A stretch of DNA of 64,000 bases. It comes from Elmis aenea (taxonomy: Eukaryota; Arthropoda; Insecta; Coleoptera; Elmidae). A program made the position numbers and the translations under genes. The stretch's first letter is position 1. Each line of letters starts with the position of its first letter. Positions 21,540 to 36,500 of the stretch are shown piece by piece. The notes beneath the pieces are model-generated. The model was not told the DNA's origin and did no database searches. It worked only from the letters and a program-made list of their open reading frames with translations. The stretch lies in contig OX393577.1 of NCBI GenBank assembly GCA_947652605.1, forward strand, positions 71,284,835 to 71,348,834. The letters are read 5' to 3'.

Positions 21540-24500
21540 CATTATACTTAGAAAAATAAACTCTATAACATACTAAAATTTGAACAAAATGTAACAAGCC
21601 GTTTTCGAGAAAAATTTTCAAAATTTTAAATTTTTTGAATAATTTTGTAAATTAAATTTCAAAATAGTTGAGACAAACAGCATTATACTTAGAAAAATAA
21701 ACTCTATAACATGCTATAATTTGAACAAAATGTAACAAGCCGTTTTCAAAAAAAAATTTCAAAATTTTTAATTTTTAGTATAATTTTGTAAATTAAATTT
21801 CAAAATAGTTGAGACAAACAGCATTATACTTAGAAAAATAAACCTAATAACATACAAAAATTTGAACAAAATCGTATGAGCCGTTCTCGAGAAAAATTTT
21901 CAAAATTTTTAATTTTTTGAATAATTTTGTAAATTAAATTTTAAAATAGTTGAGACAAACGGCATTATACTTAGAAAAATAAACTCTATAACATACTAAA
22001 ATTTGAACAAAATCGTATGAGCCGTTCTCGAGAAAAAGTTTCAAAATTTTTAGTTTTTTGAATAATTTTGTAAATTAAATTTCAAAATAGTTGAGACAAA
22101 CGGCATTATACTAAGAAAAATAAACTCAATAACATACTAAAATTTGAACAAAATCGTATAAGCCGTTTTCGAGAAAAATTTTCAAAATTTTAAATTTATT
22201 GAATAATTTTGTAAATTAAATTTTAAAATAGTTGAGACAAACGGCATTATACTTAGAAAAATAAACTCTATAACATACTAAAATTTGAACAAAATGTAAC
22301 AAGCCGTTTTCGAGAAAAATTTTCAAAATTTTAAATTTTTTGAATAATTTTGTAAATTAAATTTCAAAATAGTTGAGACAAACGGCATTATACTTAGAAA
22401 AATAAACTCTATAACATGCTAAAATTTGAACAAAATCGTATGAGCCGTTTTCGAGAAAAATTTTCAAAATTTTCAATTTATTGAATAATTTTGTAAATTA
22501 AATTTCAAAATAGTTGAGACAAACGGCATTATACTTAGAAAAATAAACTTAATAACATACTAAAATTTGAACAAAATCGTATGAGCCGTTCTCGAGAAAA
22601 ATTTTCAAAATTTTTAGTTTTTTGAATAATTTTGTAAATTAAATTTCAAAATAGTTGAGACAAACGGCATTATACTTAGAAAAATAAACTCTATAACATA
22701 CTAAAATTTGAACAAAATGTAACAAGCCGTTTTCGAGAAAAATTTTCAAAATTTTAAATTTTTTGAATAATTTTGTAAATTAAATTTCAAAATAGTTGAG
22801 ACAAACAGCATTATACTTAGAAAAATAAACTCTATAACATGCTATAATTTGAACAAAATGTAACAAGCCGTTTTCAAAAAAAAATTTCAAAATTTTTAAT
22901 TTTTAGTATAATTTTGTAAATTAAATTTCAAAATAGTTGAGACAAACAGCATTATACTTAGAAAAATAAACCTAATAACATGCTAAAATTTGAACAAAAT
23001 CGTATGAGCCGTTTTCGAGAAAAATTTTCAAAATTTTCAATTTATTGAATAATTTTGTAAATTAAATTTCAAAATAGTTGAGACAAACGGCATTATACTT
23101 AGAAAAATAAACTCTATAACATACTAAAATTTGAACAAAATGTAACAAGCCGTTTTCGAGAAAAATTTTCAAAATTTTAAATTTTTTGAATAATTTTGTA
23201 AATTAAATTTCAAAATAGTTGAGACAAACGGCATTATACTTAGAAAAATAAACTCAATAACATGCTAAAATTTGAACAAAATGTAACAAGCCGTTTTCAA
23301 AAAAAATTCAAAATTTTTAATTTTTTGAATAATTTTGTAAATTAGACTTCTAAATAGTTGAGACAAACGGCATTATACTTGAAAAAATAAACTCTATAAC
23401 ATACTTATATTTGAAAAAAATGTAACGAGCCGTTTTCGAAAAATATTCAAAATTTTTAATTTTTTGAATATTTTTGTAAATTAAATTTCAAAATAGTTGA
23501 GACAAACGGCATTATACTTAGAAAAATAAACTCTATAACATACTAAAATTTGAACAAAATGTAACAAGCCGTTTTCGAGAAAAATTTTCAAAATTTTAAA
23601 TTTTTTGAATAATTTTGTAAATTAAATTTCAAAATAGTTGAGACAAACAGCATTATACTTAGAAAAATAAACTCTATAACATGCTATAATTTGAACAAAA
23701 TGTAACAAGCCGTTTTCAAAAAAAAATTTCAAAATTTTTAATTTTTAGTATAATTTTGTAAATTAAATTTCAAAATAGTTGAGACAAACAGCATTATACT
23801 TAGAAAAATAAACCTAATAACATACAAAAATTTGAACAAAATCGTATGAGCCGTTCTCGAGAAAAATTTTCAAAATTTTTAATTTTTTGAATAATTTTGT
23901 AAATTAAATTTTAAAATAGTTGAGACAAACGGCATTATACTTAGAAAAATAAACTCTATAACATACTAAAATTTGAACAAAATCGTATGAGCCGTTCTCG
24001 AGAAAAAGTTTCAAAATTTTTAGTTTTTTGAATAATTTTGTAAATTAAATTTCAAAATAGTTGAGACAAACGGCATTATACTAAGAAAAATAAACTCAAT
24101 AACATACTAAAATTTGAACAAAATCGTATAAGCCGTTTTCGAGAAAAATTTTCAAAATTTTAAATTTATTGAATAATTTTGTAAATTAAATTTTAAAATA
24201 GTTGAGACAAACGGCATTATACTTAGAAAAATAAACTCTATAACATACTAAAATTTGAACAAAATGTAACAAGCCGTTTTCGAGAAAAATTTTCAAAATT
24301 TTAAATTTTTTGAATAATTTTGTAAATTAAATTTCAAAATAGTTGAGACAAACGGCATTATACTTAGAAAAATAAACTCTATAACATGCTAAAATTTGAA
24401 CAAAATCGTATGAGCCGTTTTCGAGAAAAATTTTCAAAATTTTCAATTTATTGAATAATTTTGTAAATTAAATTTCAAAATAGTTGAGACAAACGGCATT

Positions 24501-27500
24501 ATACTTAGAAAAATAAACTTAATAACATACTAAAATTTGAACAAAATCGTATGAGCCGTTCTCGAGAAAAATTTTCAAAATTTTTAGTTTTTTGAATAAT
24601 TTTGTAAATTAAATTTCAAAATAGTTGAGACAAACGGCATTATACTTAGAAAAATAAACTCTATAACATACTAAAATTTGAACAAAATGTAACAAGCCGT
24701 TTTCGAGAAAAATTTTCAAAATTTTAAATTTTTTGAATAATTTTGTAAATTAAATTTCAAAATAGTTGAGACAAACAGCATTATACTTAGAAAAATAAAC
24801 TCTATAACATGCTATAATTTGAACAAAATGTAACAAGCCGTTTTCAAAAAAAAATTTCAAAATTTTAAATTTTTTGAATAATTTTGTAAATTAAATTTCA
24901 AAATAGTTGAGACAAACAGCATTATACTTAGAAAAATAAACTCTATAACATGCTATAATTTGAACAAAATGTAACAAGCCGTTTTCAAAAAAAAATTTCA
25001 AAATTTTTAATTTTTAGTATAATTTTGTAAATTAAATTTCAAAATAGTTGAGACAAACAGCATTATACTTAGAAAAATAAACCTAATAACATGCTAAAAT
25101 TTGAACAAAATCGTATGAGCCGTTTTCGAGAAAAATTTTCAAAATTTTCAATTTATTGAATAATTTTGTAAATTAAATTTCAAAATAGTTGAGACAAACG
25201 GCATTATACTTAGAAAAATAAACTCTATAACATACTAAAATTTGAACAAAATGTAACAAGCCGTTTTCGAGAAAAATTTTCAAAATTTTAAATTTTTTGA
25301 ATAATTTTGTAAATTAAATTTCAAAATAGTTGAGACAAACGGCATTATACTTAGAAAAATAAACTCAATAACATGCTAAAATTTGAACAAAATGTAACAA
25401 GCCGTTTTCAAAAAAAATTCAAAATTTTTAATTTTTTGAATAATTTTGTAAATTAGACTTCTAAATAGTTGAGACAAACGGCATTATACTTGAAAAAATA
25501 AACTCTATAACATACTTATATTTGAAAAAAATGTAACGAGCCGTTTTCGAAAAATATTCAAAATTTTTAATTTTTTGAATATTTTTGTAAATTAAATTTC
25601 AAAATAGTTGAGACAAACGGCATTATACTTAGAAAAATAAACTCTATAACATACTAAAATTTGAACAAAATGTAACAAGCCGTTTTCGAGAAAAATTTTC
25701 AAAATTTTAAATTTTTTGAATAATTTTGTAAATTAAATTTCAAAATAGTTGAGACAAACAGCATTATACTTAGAAAAATAAACTCTATAACATGCTATAA
25801 TTTGAACAAAATGTAACAAGCCGTTTTCAAAAAAAAATTTCAAAATTTTTAATTTTTAGTATAATTTTGTAAATTAAATTTCAAAATAGTTGAGACAAAC
25901 AGCATTATACTTAGAAAAATAAACCTAATAACATACAAAAATTTGAACAAAATCGTATGAGCCGTTCTCGAGAAAAATTTTCAAAATTTTTAATTTTTTG
26001 AATAATTTTGTAAATTAAATTTTAAAATAGTTGAGACAAACGGCATTATACTTAGAAAAATAAACTCTATAACATACTAAAATTTGAACAAAATCGTATG
26101 AGCCGTTCTCGAGAAAAAGTTTCAAAATTTTTAGTTTTTTGAATAATTTTGTAAATTAAATTTCAAAATAGTTGAGACAAACGGCATTATACTAAGAAAA
26201 ATAAACTCAATAACATACTAAAATTTGAACAAAATCGTATAAGCCGTTTTCGAGAAAAATTTTCAAAATTTTAAATTTATTGAATAATTTTGTAAATTAA
26301 ATTTTAAAATAGTTGAGACAAACGGCATTATACTTAGAAAAATAAACTCTATAACATACTAAAATTTGAACAAAATGTAACAAGCCGTTTTCGAGAAAAA
26401 TTTTCAAAATTTTAAATTTTTTGAATAATTTTGTAAATTAAATTTCAAAATAGTTGAGACAAACGGCATTATACTTAGAAAAATAAACTCTATAACATGC
26501 TAAAATTTGAACAAAATCGTATGAGCCGTTTTCGAGAAAAATTTTCAAAATTTTCAATTTATTGAATAATTTTGTAAATTAAATTTCAAAATAGTTGAGA
26601 CAAACGGCATTATACTTAGAAAAATAAACTTAATAACATACTAAAATTTGAACAAAATCGTATGAGCCGTTCTCGAGAAAAATTTTCAAAATTTTTAGTT
26701 TTTTGAATAATTTTGTAAATTAAATTTCAAAATAGTTGAGACAAACGGCATTATACTTAGAAAAATAAACTCTATAACATACTAAAATTTGAACAAAATG
26801 TAACAAGCCGTTTTCGAGAAAAATTTTCAAAATTTTAAATTTTTTGAATAATTTTGTAAATTAAATTTCAAAATAGTTGAGACAAACAGCATTATACTTA
26901 GAAAAATAAACTCTATAACATGCTATAATTTGAACAAAATGTAACAAGCCGTTTTCAAAAAAAAATTTCAAAATTTTTAATTTTTAGTATAATTTTGTAA
27001 ATTAAATTTCAAAATAGTTGAGACAAACAGCATTATACTTAGAAAAATAAACCTAATAACATGCTAAAATTTGAACAAAATCGTATGAGCCGTTTTCGAG
27101 AAAAATTTTCAAAATTTTCAATTTATTGAATAATTTTGTAAATTAAATTTCAAAATAGTTGAGACAAACGGCATTATACTTAGAAAAATAAACTCAATAA
27201 CATACTAAAATTTGAACAAAATGTAACAAGCCGTTTTCGAGAAAAATTTTCAAAATTTTAAATTTTTTGAATAATTTTGTAAATTAAATTTCAAAATAGT
27301 TGAGACAAACGGCATTATACTTAGAAAAATAAACTCAATAACATGCTAAAATTTGAACAAAATGTAACAAGCCGTTTTCAAAAAAAATTCAAAATTTTTA
27401 ATTTTTTGAATAATTTTGTAAATTAGACTTCTAAATAGTTGAGACAAACGGCATTATACTTGAAAAAATAAACTCTATAACATACTTATATTTGAAAAAA

Positions 27501-27590
27501 ATGTAACGAGCCGTTTTCGAAAAATATTCAAAATTTTTAATTTTTTGAATATTTTTGTAAATTAAATTTCAAAATAGTTGAGACAAACGG
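21540..27590 (+). repeat. ~2.1-kb higher-order repeat (15- and 14-monomer versions)
   Basis: The marker monomer containing CTTATATTTGAAAAAAATG lies at 23404, 25515 and 27485, spacings of 2111 and 1970 bp, which differ by one monomer. Intervening monomers follow the same order (GCTATAATTTG, CCTAATAACATAC, GAGAAAAAGTTTC and TTTTCAATTTATTG types) with almost no differences between copies. Confidence 0.85.
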
Positions 27591-30500
27591 CATTATACTT
27601 AAAAAAATAAACTCTATAACATGCTATAATTTGAACAAAATGTAACAAGCCGTTTTCAAAAAAAAATTTCAAAATTTTTAATTTTTAGAATAATTTTGTA
27701 AATTAAATTTCAAAATAGTTGAGACAAACAGCATTATACTTAGAAAAATAAACCTAATAACATACAGAAATTTGAACAAAATCGTATGAGCCGTTCTCGA
27801 GAAAAATTTTCAAAATTTTTAATTTTTTGAATAATTTTGTAAATTAAATTTTAAAATAGTTGAGACAAACAGCATTATACTTAGAAAAATAAACTTAATA
27901 ACATACTAAAATTTGAACAAAATCGTATGAGCCGTTCTCGAGAAAAATTTTCAAAATTTTTAGTTTTTTGAATAATTTTGTAAATTAAATTTCAAAATAG
28001 TTGAGACAAACGGCATTATACTAAGAAAAATAAACTCAATAACATACTAAAATTTGAACAAAATCGTATCAGCCGTTTTCGAGAAAAATTTTCAAAATTT
28101 TAAATTTTTTGAATAATTTTGTAAATTAAATTTTAAAATAGTTGAGACAAACAGCATTACACTTAGAAAAATAAACTCAATAACATACTAAAATTTGAAC
28201 AAAATCGTATAAGCCGTTCTCGAAAAAAATTTTCAAAATTTTTAATTTTTTGAATAACTTTGTAAATTACATTTCAAAATAGTTGAGACAAACGGCATTA
28301 TACTAAGAAAAATAAACTCTATAACATACTAAAATTTGAACAAAATCGTATGAGCCGTTTTCGAGAAAAATTTTCAAAATTTTAAATTTTTTGAATAACT
28401 TTGTAAATTAAATTTCAAAATAGTTGAGACAAACGGCATTATACTAAGAAAAATAAACTCTATAACATACTAAAATTTGAACAAAATCGTATGAGCCGTT
28501 TTCGAGAAAAATTTTCAAAATTTTCAATTTATTGAATAATTTTGTAAATTAAATTTCAAAATAGTTGAGACAAACGGCATTATACTTAGAAAAATAAACT
28601 CTATAACATACTAAAATTTGAACAAAATGTAACAAGCCGTTTTCGAGAAAAATTTTCAAAATTTTAAATTTTTTGAATAATTTTGTAAATTAAATTTCAA
28701 AATAGTTGAGACAAACGGCATTATACTTAGAAAAATAAACTCTATAACATGCTAAAATTTGAACAAAATGTAACAAGCTGTTTTCAAAAAAAATTCAAAA
28801 TTTTTAATTTTTTGAATAATTTTGTAAATTAGACTTCTAAATAGTTGAGACAAACGGCATTATACTTGAAAAAATAAACTCTATAACATACTTATATTTG
28901 AAAAAAATGTAACGAGCCGTTTTCGAAAAATATTCAAAATTTTTAATTTTTTGAATATTTTTGTAAATTAAATTTCAAAATAGTTGAGACAAACGGCATT
29001 ATACTTAAAAAAATAAACTCTATAACATGCTATAATTTGAACAAAATGTAACAAGCCGTTTTCAAAAAAAAATTTCAAAATTTTTAATTTTTAGAATAAT
29101 TTTGTAAATTAAATTTCAAAATAGTTGAGACAAACAGCATTATACTTAGAAAAATAAACCTAATAACATACAGAAATTTGAACAAAATCGTATGAGCCGT
29201 TCTCGAGAAAAATTTTCAAAATTTTTAATTTTTTGAATAATTTTGTAAATTAAATTTTAAAATAGTTGAGACAAACGGCATTATACTTAGAAAAATAAAC
29301 TCTATAACATGCTAAAATTTGAACAAAATGTAACAAGCCGTTTTCAAAAAAAATTCAAAATTTTTAATTTTTTGAATAATTTTGTAAATTAGACTTCTAA
29401 ATAGTTGAGACAAACGGCATTATACTTGAAAAAATAAACTCTATAACATACTTATATTTGAAAAAAATGTAACGAGCCGTTTTCGAAAAATATTCAAAAT
29501 TTTTAATTTTTTGAATATTTTTGTAAATTAAATTTCAAAATAGTTGAGACAAACGGCATTATACTTAGAAAAATAAACTCTATAACTTACTAAAATTTGA
29601 ACAAAATCGTATGAGCCGTTCTCGAGAAAAATTTTCAAAATTTTTAATTTTTTGAATAATTTTGTAAATTAAATTTCAAAATAGTTGAGACAAACGGCAT
29701 TATACTAAGAAAAATAAACTTAATAACATACTAAAATTTGAACAAAATCGTATGAGCCGTTCTCGAAAAAAATTTTCAAAATTTTTAATTTTTTGAATAA
29801 TTTTGTAAATTAAATTTCAAAATAGTTGAGACAAACGGCATTATACTTAGAAAAATAAACTCTATAACATGCTAAAATTTGAACAAAATCGTATGAGCCG
29901 TTTTCGAGAAAAATTTTCATAATTTTCAATTTATTGAATAATTTTGTAAATTAAATTTCAAAATAGTTGAGACAAACGGCATTATACTTAGAAAAATAAA
30001 CTCTATAACATACTAAAATTTGAACAAAATGTAACAAGCCGTTTTCGAGAAAAATTTTCAAAATTTTAAATTTTTTGAATAATTTTGTAAATTAAATTTC
30101 AAAATAGTTGAGACAAACGGCATTATACTTAGAAAAATAAACTCAATAACATGCTAAAATTTGAACAAAATGTAACAAGCCGTTTTCAAAAAAAATTCAA
30201 AATTTTTAATTTTTTGAATAATTTTGTAAATTAGACTTCTAAATAGTTGAGACAAACGGCATTATACTTGAAAAAATAAACTCTATAACATACTTATATT
30301 TGAAAAAAATGTAACGAGCCGTTTTCGAAAAATATTCAAAATTTTTAATTTTTTGAATATTTTTGTAAATTAAATTTCAAAATAGTTGAGACAAACGGCA
30401 TTATACTTAAAAAAATAAACTCTATAACATGCTTTAATTTGAACAAAATGTAACAAGCCGTTTTCAAAAAAAAATTTCAAAATTTTTAATTTTTAGAATA

Positions 30501-33500
30501 ATTTTGTAAATTAAATTTCAAAATAGTTGAGACAAACAGCATTATACTTAGAAAAATAAACCTAATAACATACAGAAATTTGAACAAAATCGTATGAGCC
30601 GTTCTCGAGAAAAATTTTCAAAATTTTTAATTTTTTGAATAATTTTGTAAATTAAATTTTAAAATAGTTGAGACAAACAGCATTATACTTAGAAAAATAA
30701 ACTTAATAACATACTAAAATTTGAACAAAATCGTATGAGCCGTTCTCGAGAAAAATTTTCAAAATTTTTAGTTTTTTGAATAATTTTGTAAATTAAATTT
30801 CAAAATAGTTGAGACAAACGGCATTATACTAAGAAAAATAAACTCAATAACATACTAAAATTTGAACAAAATCGTATCAGCCGTTTTCGAGAAAAATTTT
30901 CAAAATTTTAAATTTTTTGAATAATTTTGTAAATTAAATTTTAAAATAGTTGAGACAAACAGCATTACACTTAGAAAAATAAACTCAATAACATACTAAA
31001 ATTTGAACAAAATCGTATAAGCCGTTCTCGAAAAAAATTTTCAAAATTTTTAATTTTTTGAATAACTTTGTAAATTACATTTCAAAATAGTTGAGACAAA
31101 CGGCATTATACTAAGAAAAATAAACTCTATAACATACTAAAATTTGAACAAAATCGTATGAGCCGTTTTCGAGAAAAATTTTCAAAATTTTAAATTTTTT
31201 GAATAACTTTGTAAATTAAATTTCAAAATAGTTGAGACAAACGGCATTATACTAAGAAAAATAAACTCTATAACATACTAAAATTTGAACAAAATCGTAT
31301 GAGCCGTTTTCGAGAAAAATTTTCAAAATTTTCAATTTATTGAATAATTTTGTAAATTAAATTTCAAAATAGTTGAGACAAACGGCATTATACTTAGAAA
31401 AATAAACTCTATAACATACTAAAATTTGAACAAAATGTAACAAGCCGTTTTCGAGAAAAATTTTCAAAATTTTAAATTTTTTGAATAATTTTGTAAATTA
31501 AATTTCAAAATAGTTGAGACAAACGGCATTATACTTAGAAAAATAAACTCTATAACATGCTAAAATTTGAACAAAATGTAACAAGCTGTTTTCAAAAAAA
31601 ATTCAAAATTTTTAATTTTTTGAATAATTTTGTAAATTAGACTTCTAAATAGTTGAGACAAACGGCATTATACTTGAAAAAATAAACTCTATAACATACT
31701 TATATTTGAAAAAAATGTAACGAGCCGTTTTCGAAAAATATTCAAAATTTTTAATTTTTTGAATATTTTTGTAAATTAAATTTCAAAATAGTTGAGACAA
31801 ACGGCATTATACTTAAAAAAATAAACTCTATAACATGCTATAATTTGAACAAAATGTAACAAGCCGTTTTCAAAAAAAAATTTCAAAATTTTTAATTTTT
31901 AGAATAATTTTGTAAATTAAATTTCAAAATAGTTGAGACAAACAGCATTATACTTAGAAAAATAAACCTAATAACATACAGAAATTTGAACAAAATCGTA
32001 TGAGCCGTTCTCGAGAAAAATTTTCAAAATTTTTAATTTTTTGAATAATTTTGTAAATTAAATTTTAAAATAGTTGAGACAAACGGCATTATACTTAGAA
32101 AAATAAACTCTATAACATGCTAAAATTTGAACAAAATGTAACAAGCCGTTTTCAAAAAAAATTCAAAATTTTTAATTTTTTGAATAATTTTGTAAATTAG
32201 ACTTCTAAATAGTTGAGACAAACGGCATTATACTTGAAAAAATAAACTCTATAACATACTTATATTTGAAAAAAATGTAACGAGCCGTTTTCGAAAAATA
32301 TTCAAAATTTTTAATTTTTTGAATATTTTTGTAAATTAAATTTCAAAATAGTTGAGACAAACGGCATTATACTTAGAAAAATAAACTCTATAACTTACTA
32401 AAATTTGAACAAAATCGTATGAGCCGTTCTCGAGAAAAATTTTCAAAATTTTTAATTTTTTGAATAATTTTGTAAATTAAATTTCAAAATAGTTGAGACA
32501 AACGGCATTATACTAAGAAAAATAAACTTAATAACATACTAAAATTTGAACAAAATCGTATGAGCCGTTCTCGAAAAAAATTTTCAAAATTTTTAATTTT
32601 TTGAATAATTTTGTAAATTAAATTTCAAAATAGTTGAGACAAACGGCATTATACTTAGAAAAATAAACTCTATAACATGCTAAAATTTGAACAAAATCGT
32701 ATGAGCCGTTTTCGAGAAAAATTTTCATAATTTTCAATTTATTGAATAATTTTGTAAATTAAATTTCAAAATAGTTGAGACAAACGGCATTATACTTAGA
32801 AAAATAAACTCTATAACATACTAAAATTTGAACAAAATGTAACAAGCCGTTTTCGAGAAAAATTTTCAAAATTTTAAATTTTTTGAATAATTTTGTAAAT
32901 TAAATTTCAAAATAGTTGAGACAAACGGCATTATACTTAGAAAAATAAACTCAATAACATGCTAAAATTTGAACAAAATGTAACAAGCCGTTTTCAAAAA
33001 AAATTCAAAATTTTTAATTTTTTGAATAATTTTGTAAATTAGACTTCTAAATAGTTGAGACAAACGGCATTATACTTGAAAAAATAAACTCTATAACATA
33101 CTTATATTTGAAAAAAATGTAACGAGCCGTTTTCGAAAAATATTCAAAATTTTTAATTTTTTGAATATTTTTGTAAATTAAATTTCAAAATAGTTGAGAC
33201 AAACGGCATTATACTTAAAAAAATAAACTCTATAACATGCTTTAATTTGAACAAAATGTAACAAGCCGTTTTCAAAAAAAAATTTCAAAATTTTTAATTT
33301 TTAGAATAATTTTGTAAATTAAATTTCAAAATAGTTGAGACAAACAGCATTATACTTAGAAAAATAAACCTAATAACATACAGAAATTTGAACAAAATCG
33401 TATGAGCCGTTCTCGAGAAAAATTTTCAAAATTTTTAATTTTTTGAATAATTTTGTAAATTAAATTTTAAAATAGTTGAGACAAACAGCATTATACTTAG

Positions 33501-36500
33501 AAAAATAAACTTAATAACATACTAAAATTTGAACAAAATCGTATGAGCCGTTCTCGAGAAAAATTTTCAAAATTTTTAGTTTTTTGAATAATTTTGTAAA
33601 TTAAATTTCAAAATAGTTGAGACAAACGGCATTATACTAAGAAAAATAAACTCAATAACATACTAAAATTTGAACAAAATCGTATCAGCCGTTTTCGAGA
33701 AAAATTTTCAAAATTTTAAATTTTTTGAATAATTTTGTAAATTAAATTTTAAAATAGTTGAGACAAACAGCATTACACTTAGAAAAATAAACTCAATAAC
33801 ATACTAAAATTTGAACAAAATCGTATAAGCCGTTCTCGAAAAAAATTTTCAAAATTTTTAATTTTTTGAATAACTTTGTAAATTACATTTCAAAATAGTT
33901 GAGACAAACGGCATTATACTAAGAAAAATAAACTCTATAACATACTAAAATTTGAACAAAATCGTATGAGCCGTTTTCGAGAAAAATTTTCAAAATTTTA
34001 AATTTTTTGAATAACTTTGTAAATTAAATTTCAAAATAGTTGAGACAAACGGCATTATACTAAGAAAAATAAACTCTATAACATACTAAAATTTGAACAA
34101 AATCGTATGAGCCGTTTTCGAGAAAAATTTTCAAAATTTTCAATTTATTGAATAATTTTGTAAATTAAATTTCAAAATAGTTGAGACAAACGGCATTATA
34201 CTTAGAAAAATAAACTCTATAACATACTAAAATTTGAACAAAATGTAACAAGCCGTTTTCGAGAAAAATTTTCAAAATTTTAAATTTTTTGAATAATTTT
34301 GTAAATTAAATTTCAAAATAGTTGAGACAAACGGCATTATACTTAGAAAAATAAACTCTATAACATGCTAAAATTTGAACAAAATGTAACAAGCCGTTTT
34401 CAAAAAAAATTCAAAATTTTTAATTTTTTGAATAATTTTGTAAATTAGACTTCTAAATAGTTGAGACAAACGGCATTATACTTGAAAAAATAAACTCTAT
34501 AACATACTTATATTTGAAAAAAATGTAACGAGCCGTTTTCGAAAAATATTCAAAATTTTTAATTTTTTGAATATTTTTGTAAATTAAATTTCAAAATAGT
34601 TGAGACAAACGGCATTATACTTAAAAAAATAAACTCTATAACATGCTATAATTTGAACAAAATGTAACAAGCCGTTTTCAAAAAAAAATTTCAAAATTTT
34701 TAATTTTTAGAATAATTTTGTAAATTAAATTTCAAAATAGTTGAGACAAACAGCATTATACTTAGAAAAATAAACCTAATAACATACAGAAATTTGAACA
34801 AAATCGTATGAGCCGTTCTCGAGAAAAATTTTCAAAATTTTTAATTTTTTGAATAATTTTGTAAATTAAATTTTAAAATAGTTGAGACAAACGGCATTAT
34901 ACTTAGAAAAATAAACTCTATAACATGCTAAAATTTGAACAAAATGTAACAAGCCGTTTTCAAAAAAAATTCAAAATTTTTAATTTTTTGAATAATTTTG
35001 TAAATTAGACTTCTAAATAGTTGAGACAAACGGCATTATACTTGAAAAAATAAACTCTATAACATACTTATATTTGAAAAAAATGAAACGAGCCGTTTTC
35101 GAAAAATATTCAAAATTTTTAATTTTTTGAATATTTTTGTAAATTAAATTTCAAAATAGTTGAGACAAACAGCATTATACTTAGAAAAATAAACTCTATA
35201 ACTTACTAAAATTTGAACAAAATCGTATGAGCCGTTCTCGAGAAAAATTTTCAAAATTTTTAATTTTTTGAATAATTTTGTAAATTAAATTTCAAAATAG
35301 TTGAGACAAACGGCATTATACTAAGAAAAATAAACTTAATAACATACTAAAATTTGAACAAAATCGTATGAGCCGTTCTCGAAAAAAATTTTCAAAATTT
35401 TTAATTTTTTGAATAATTTTGTAAATTAAATTTCAAAATAGTTGAGACAAACGGCATTATACTTAGAAAAATAAACTCTATAACATGCTAAAATTTGAAC
35501 AAAATCGTATGAGCCGTTTTCGAGAAAAATTTTCAAAATTTTCAATTTATTGAATAATTTTGTAAATTAAATTTCAAAATAGTTGAGACAAACGGCATTA
35601 TACTTAGAAAAATAAACTCTATAACATACTAAAATTTGAACAAAATGTAACAAGCCGTTTTCGAGAAAAATTTTCAAAATTTTAAATTTTTTGAATAATT
35701 TTGTAAATTAAATTTCAAAATAGTTGAGACAAACGGCATTATACTTAGAAAAATAAACTCAATAACATGCTAAAATTTGAACAAAATGTAACAAGCCGTT
35801 TTCAAAAAAAATTCAAAATTTTTAATTTTTTGAATAATTTTGTAAATTAGACTTCTAAATAGTTGAGACAAACGGCATTATACTTGAAAAAATAAACTCT
35901 ATAACATACTTATATTTGAAAAAAATGTAACGAGCCGTTTTCGAAAAATATTCAAAATTTTTAATTTTTTGAATATTTTTGTAAATTAAATTTCAAAATA
36001 GTTGAGACAAACGGCATTATACTTAAAAAAATAAACTCTATAACATGCTTTAATTTGAACAAAATGTAACAAGCCGTTTTCAAAAAAAAATTTCAAAATT
36101 TTTAATTTTTAGAATAATTTTGTAAATTAAATTTCAAAATAGTTGAGACAAACAGCATTATACTTAGAAAAATAAACCTAATAACATACAGAAATTTGAA
36201 CAAAATCGTATGAGCCGTTCTCGAGAAAAATTTTCAAAATTTTCAATTTATTGAATAATTTTGTAAATTAAATTTCAAAATAGTTGAGACAAACGGCATT
36301 ATACTTAGAAAAATAAACTCTATAACATACTAAAATTTGAACAAAATGTAACAAGCCGTTTTCGAGAAAAATTTTCAAAATTTTAAATTTTTTGAATAAT
36401 TTTGTAAATTAAATTTCAAAATAGTTGAGACAAACGGCATTATACTTAGAAAAATAAACTCAATAACATGCTAAAATTTGAACAAAATGTAACAAGCCGT

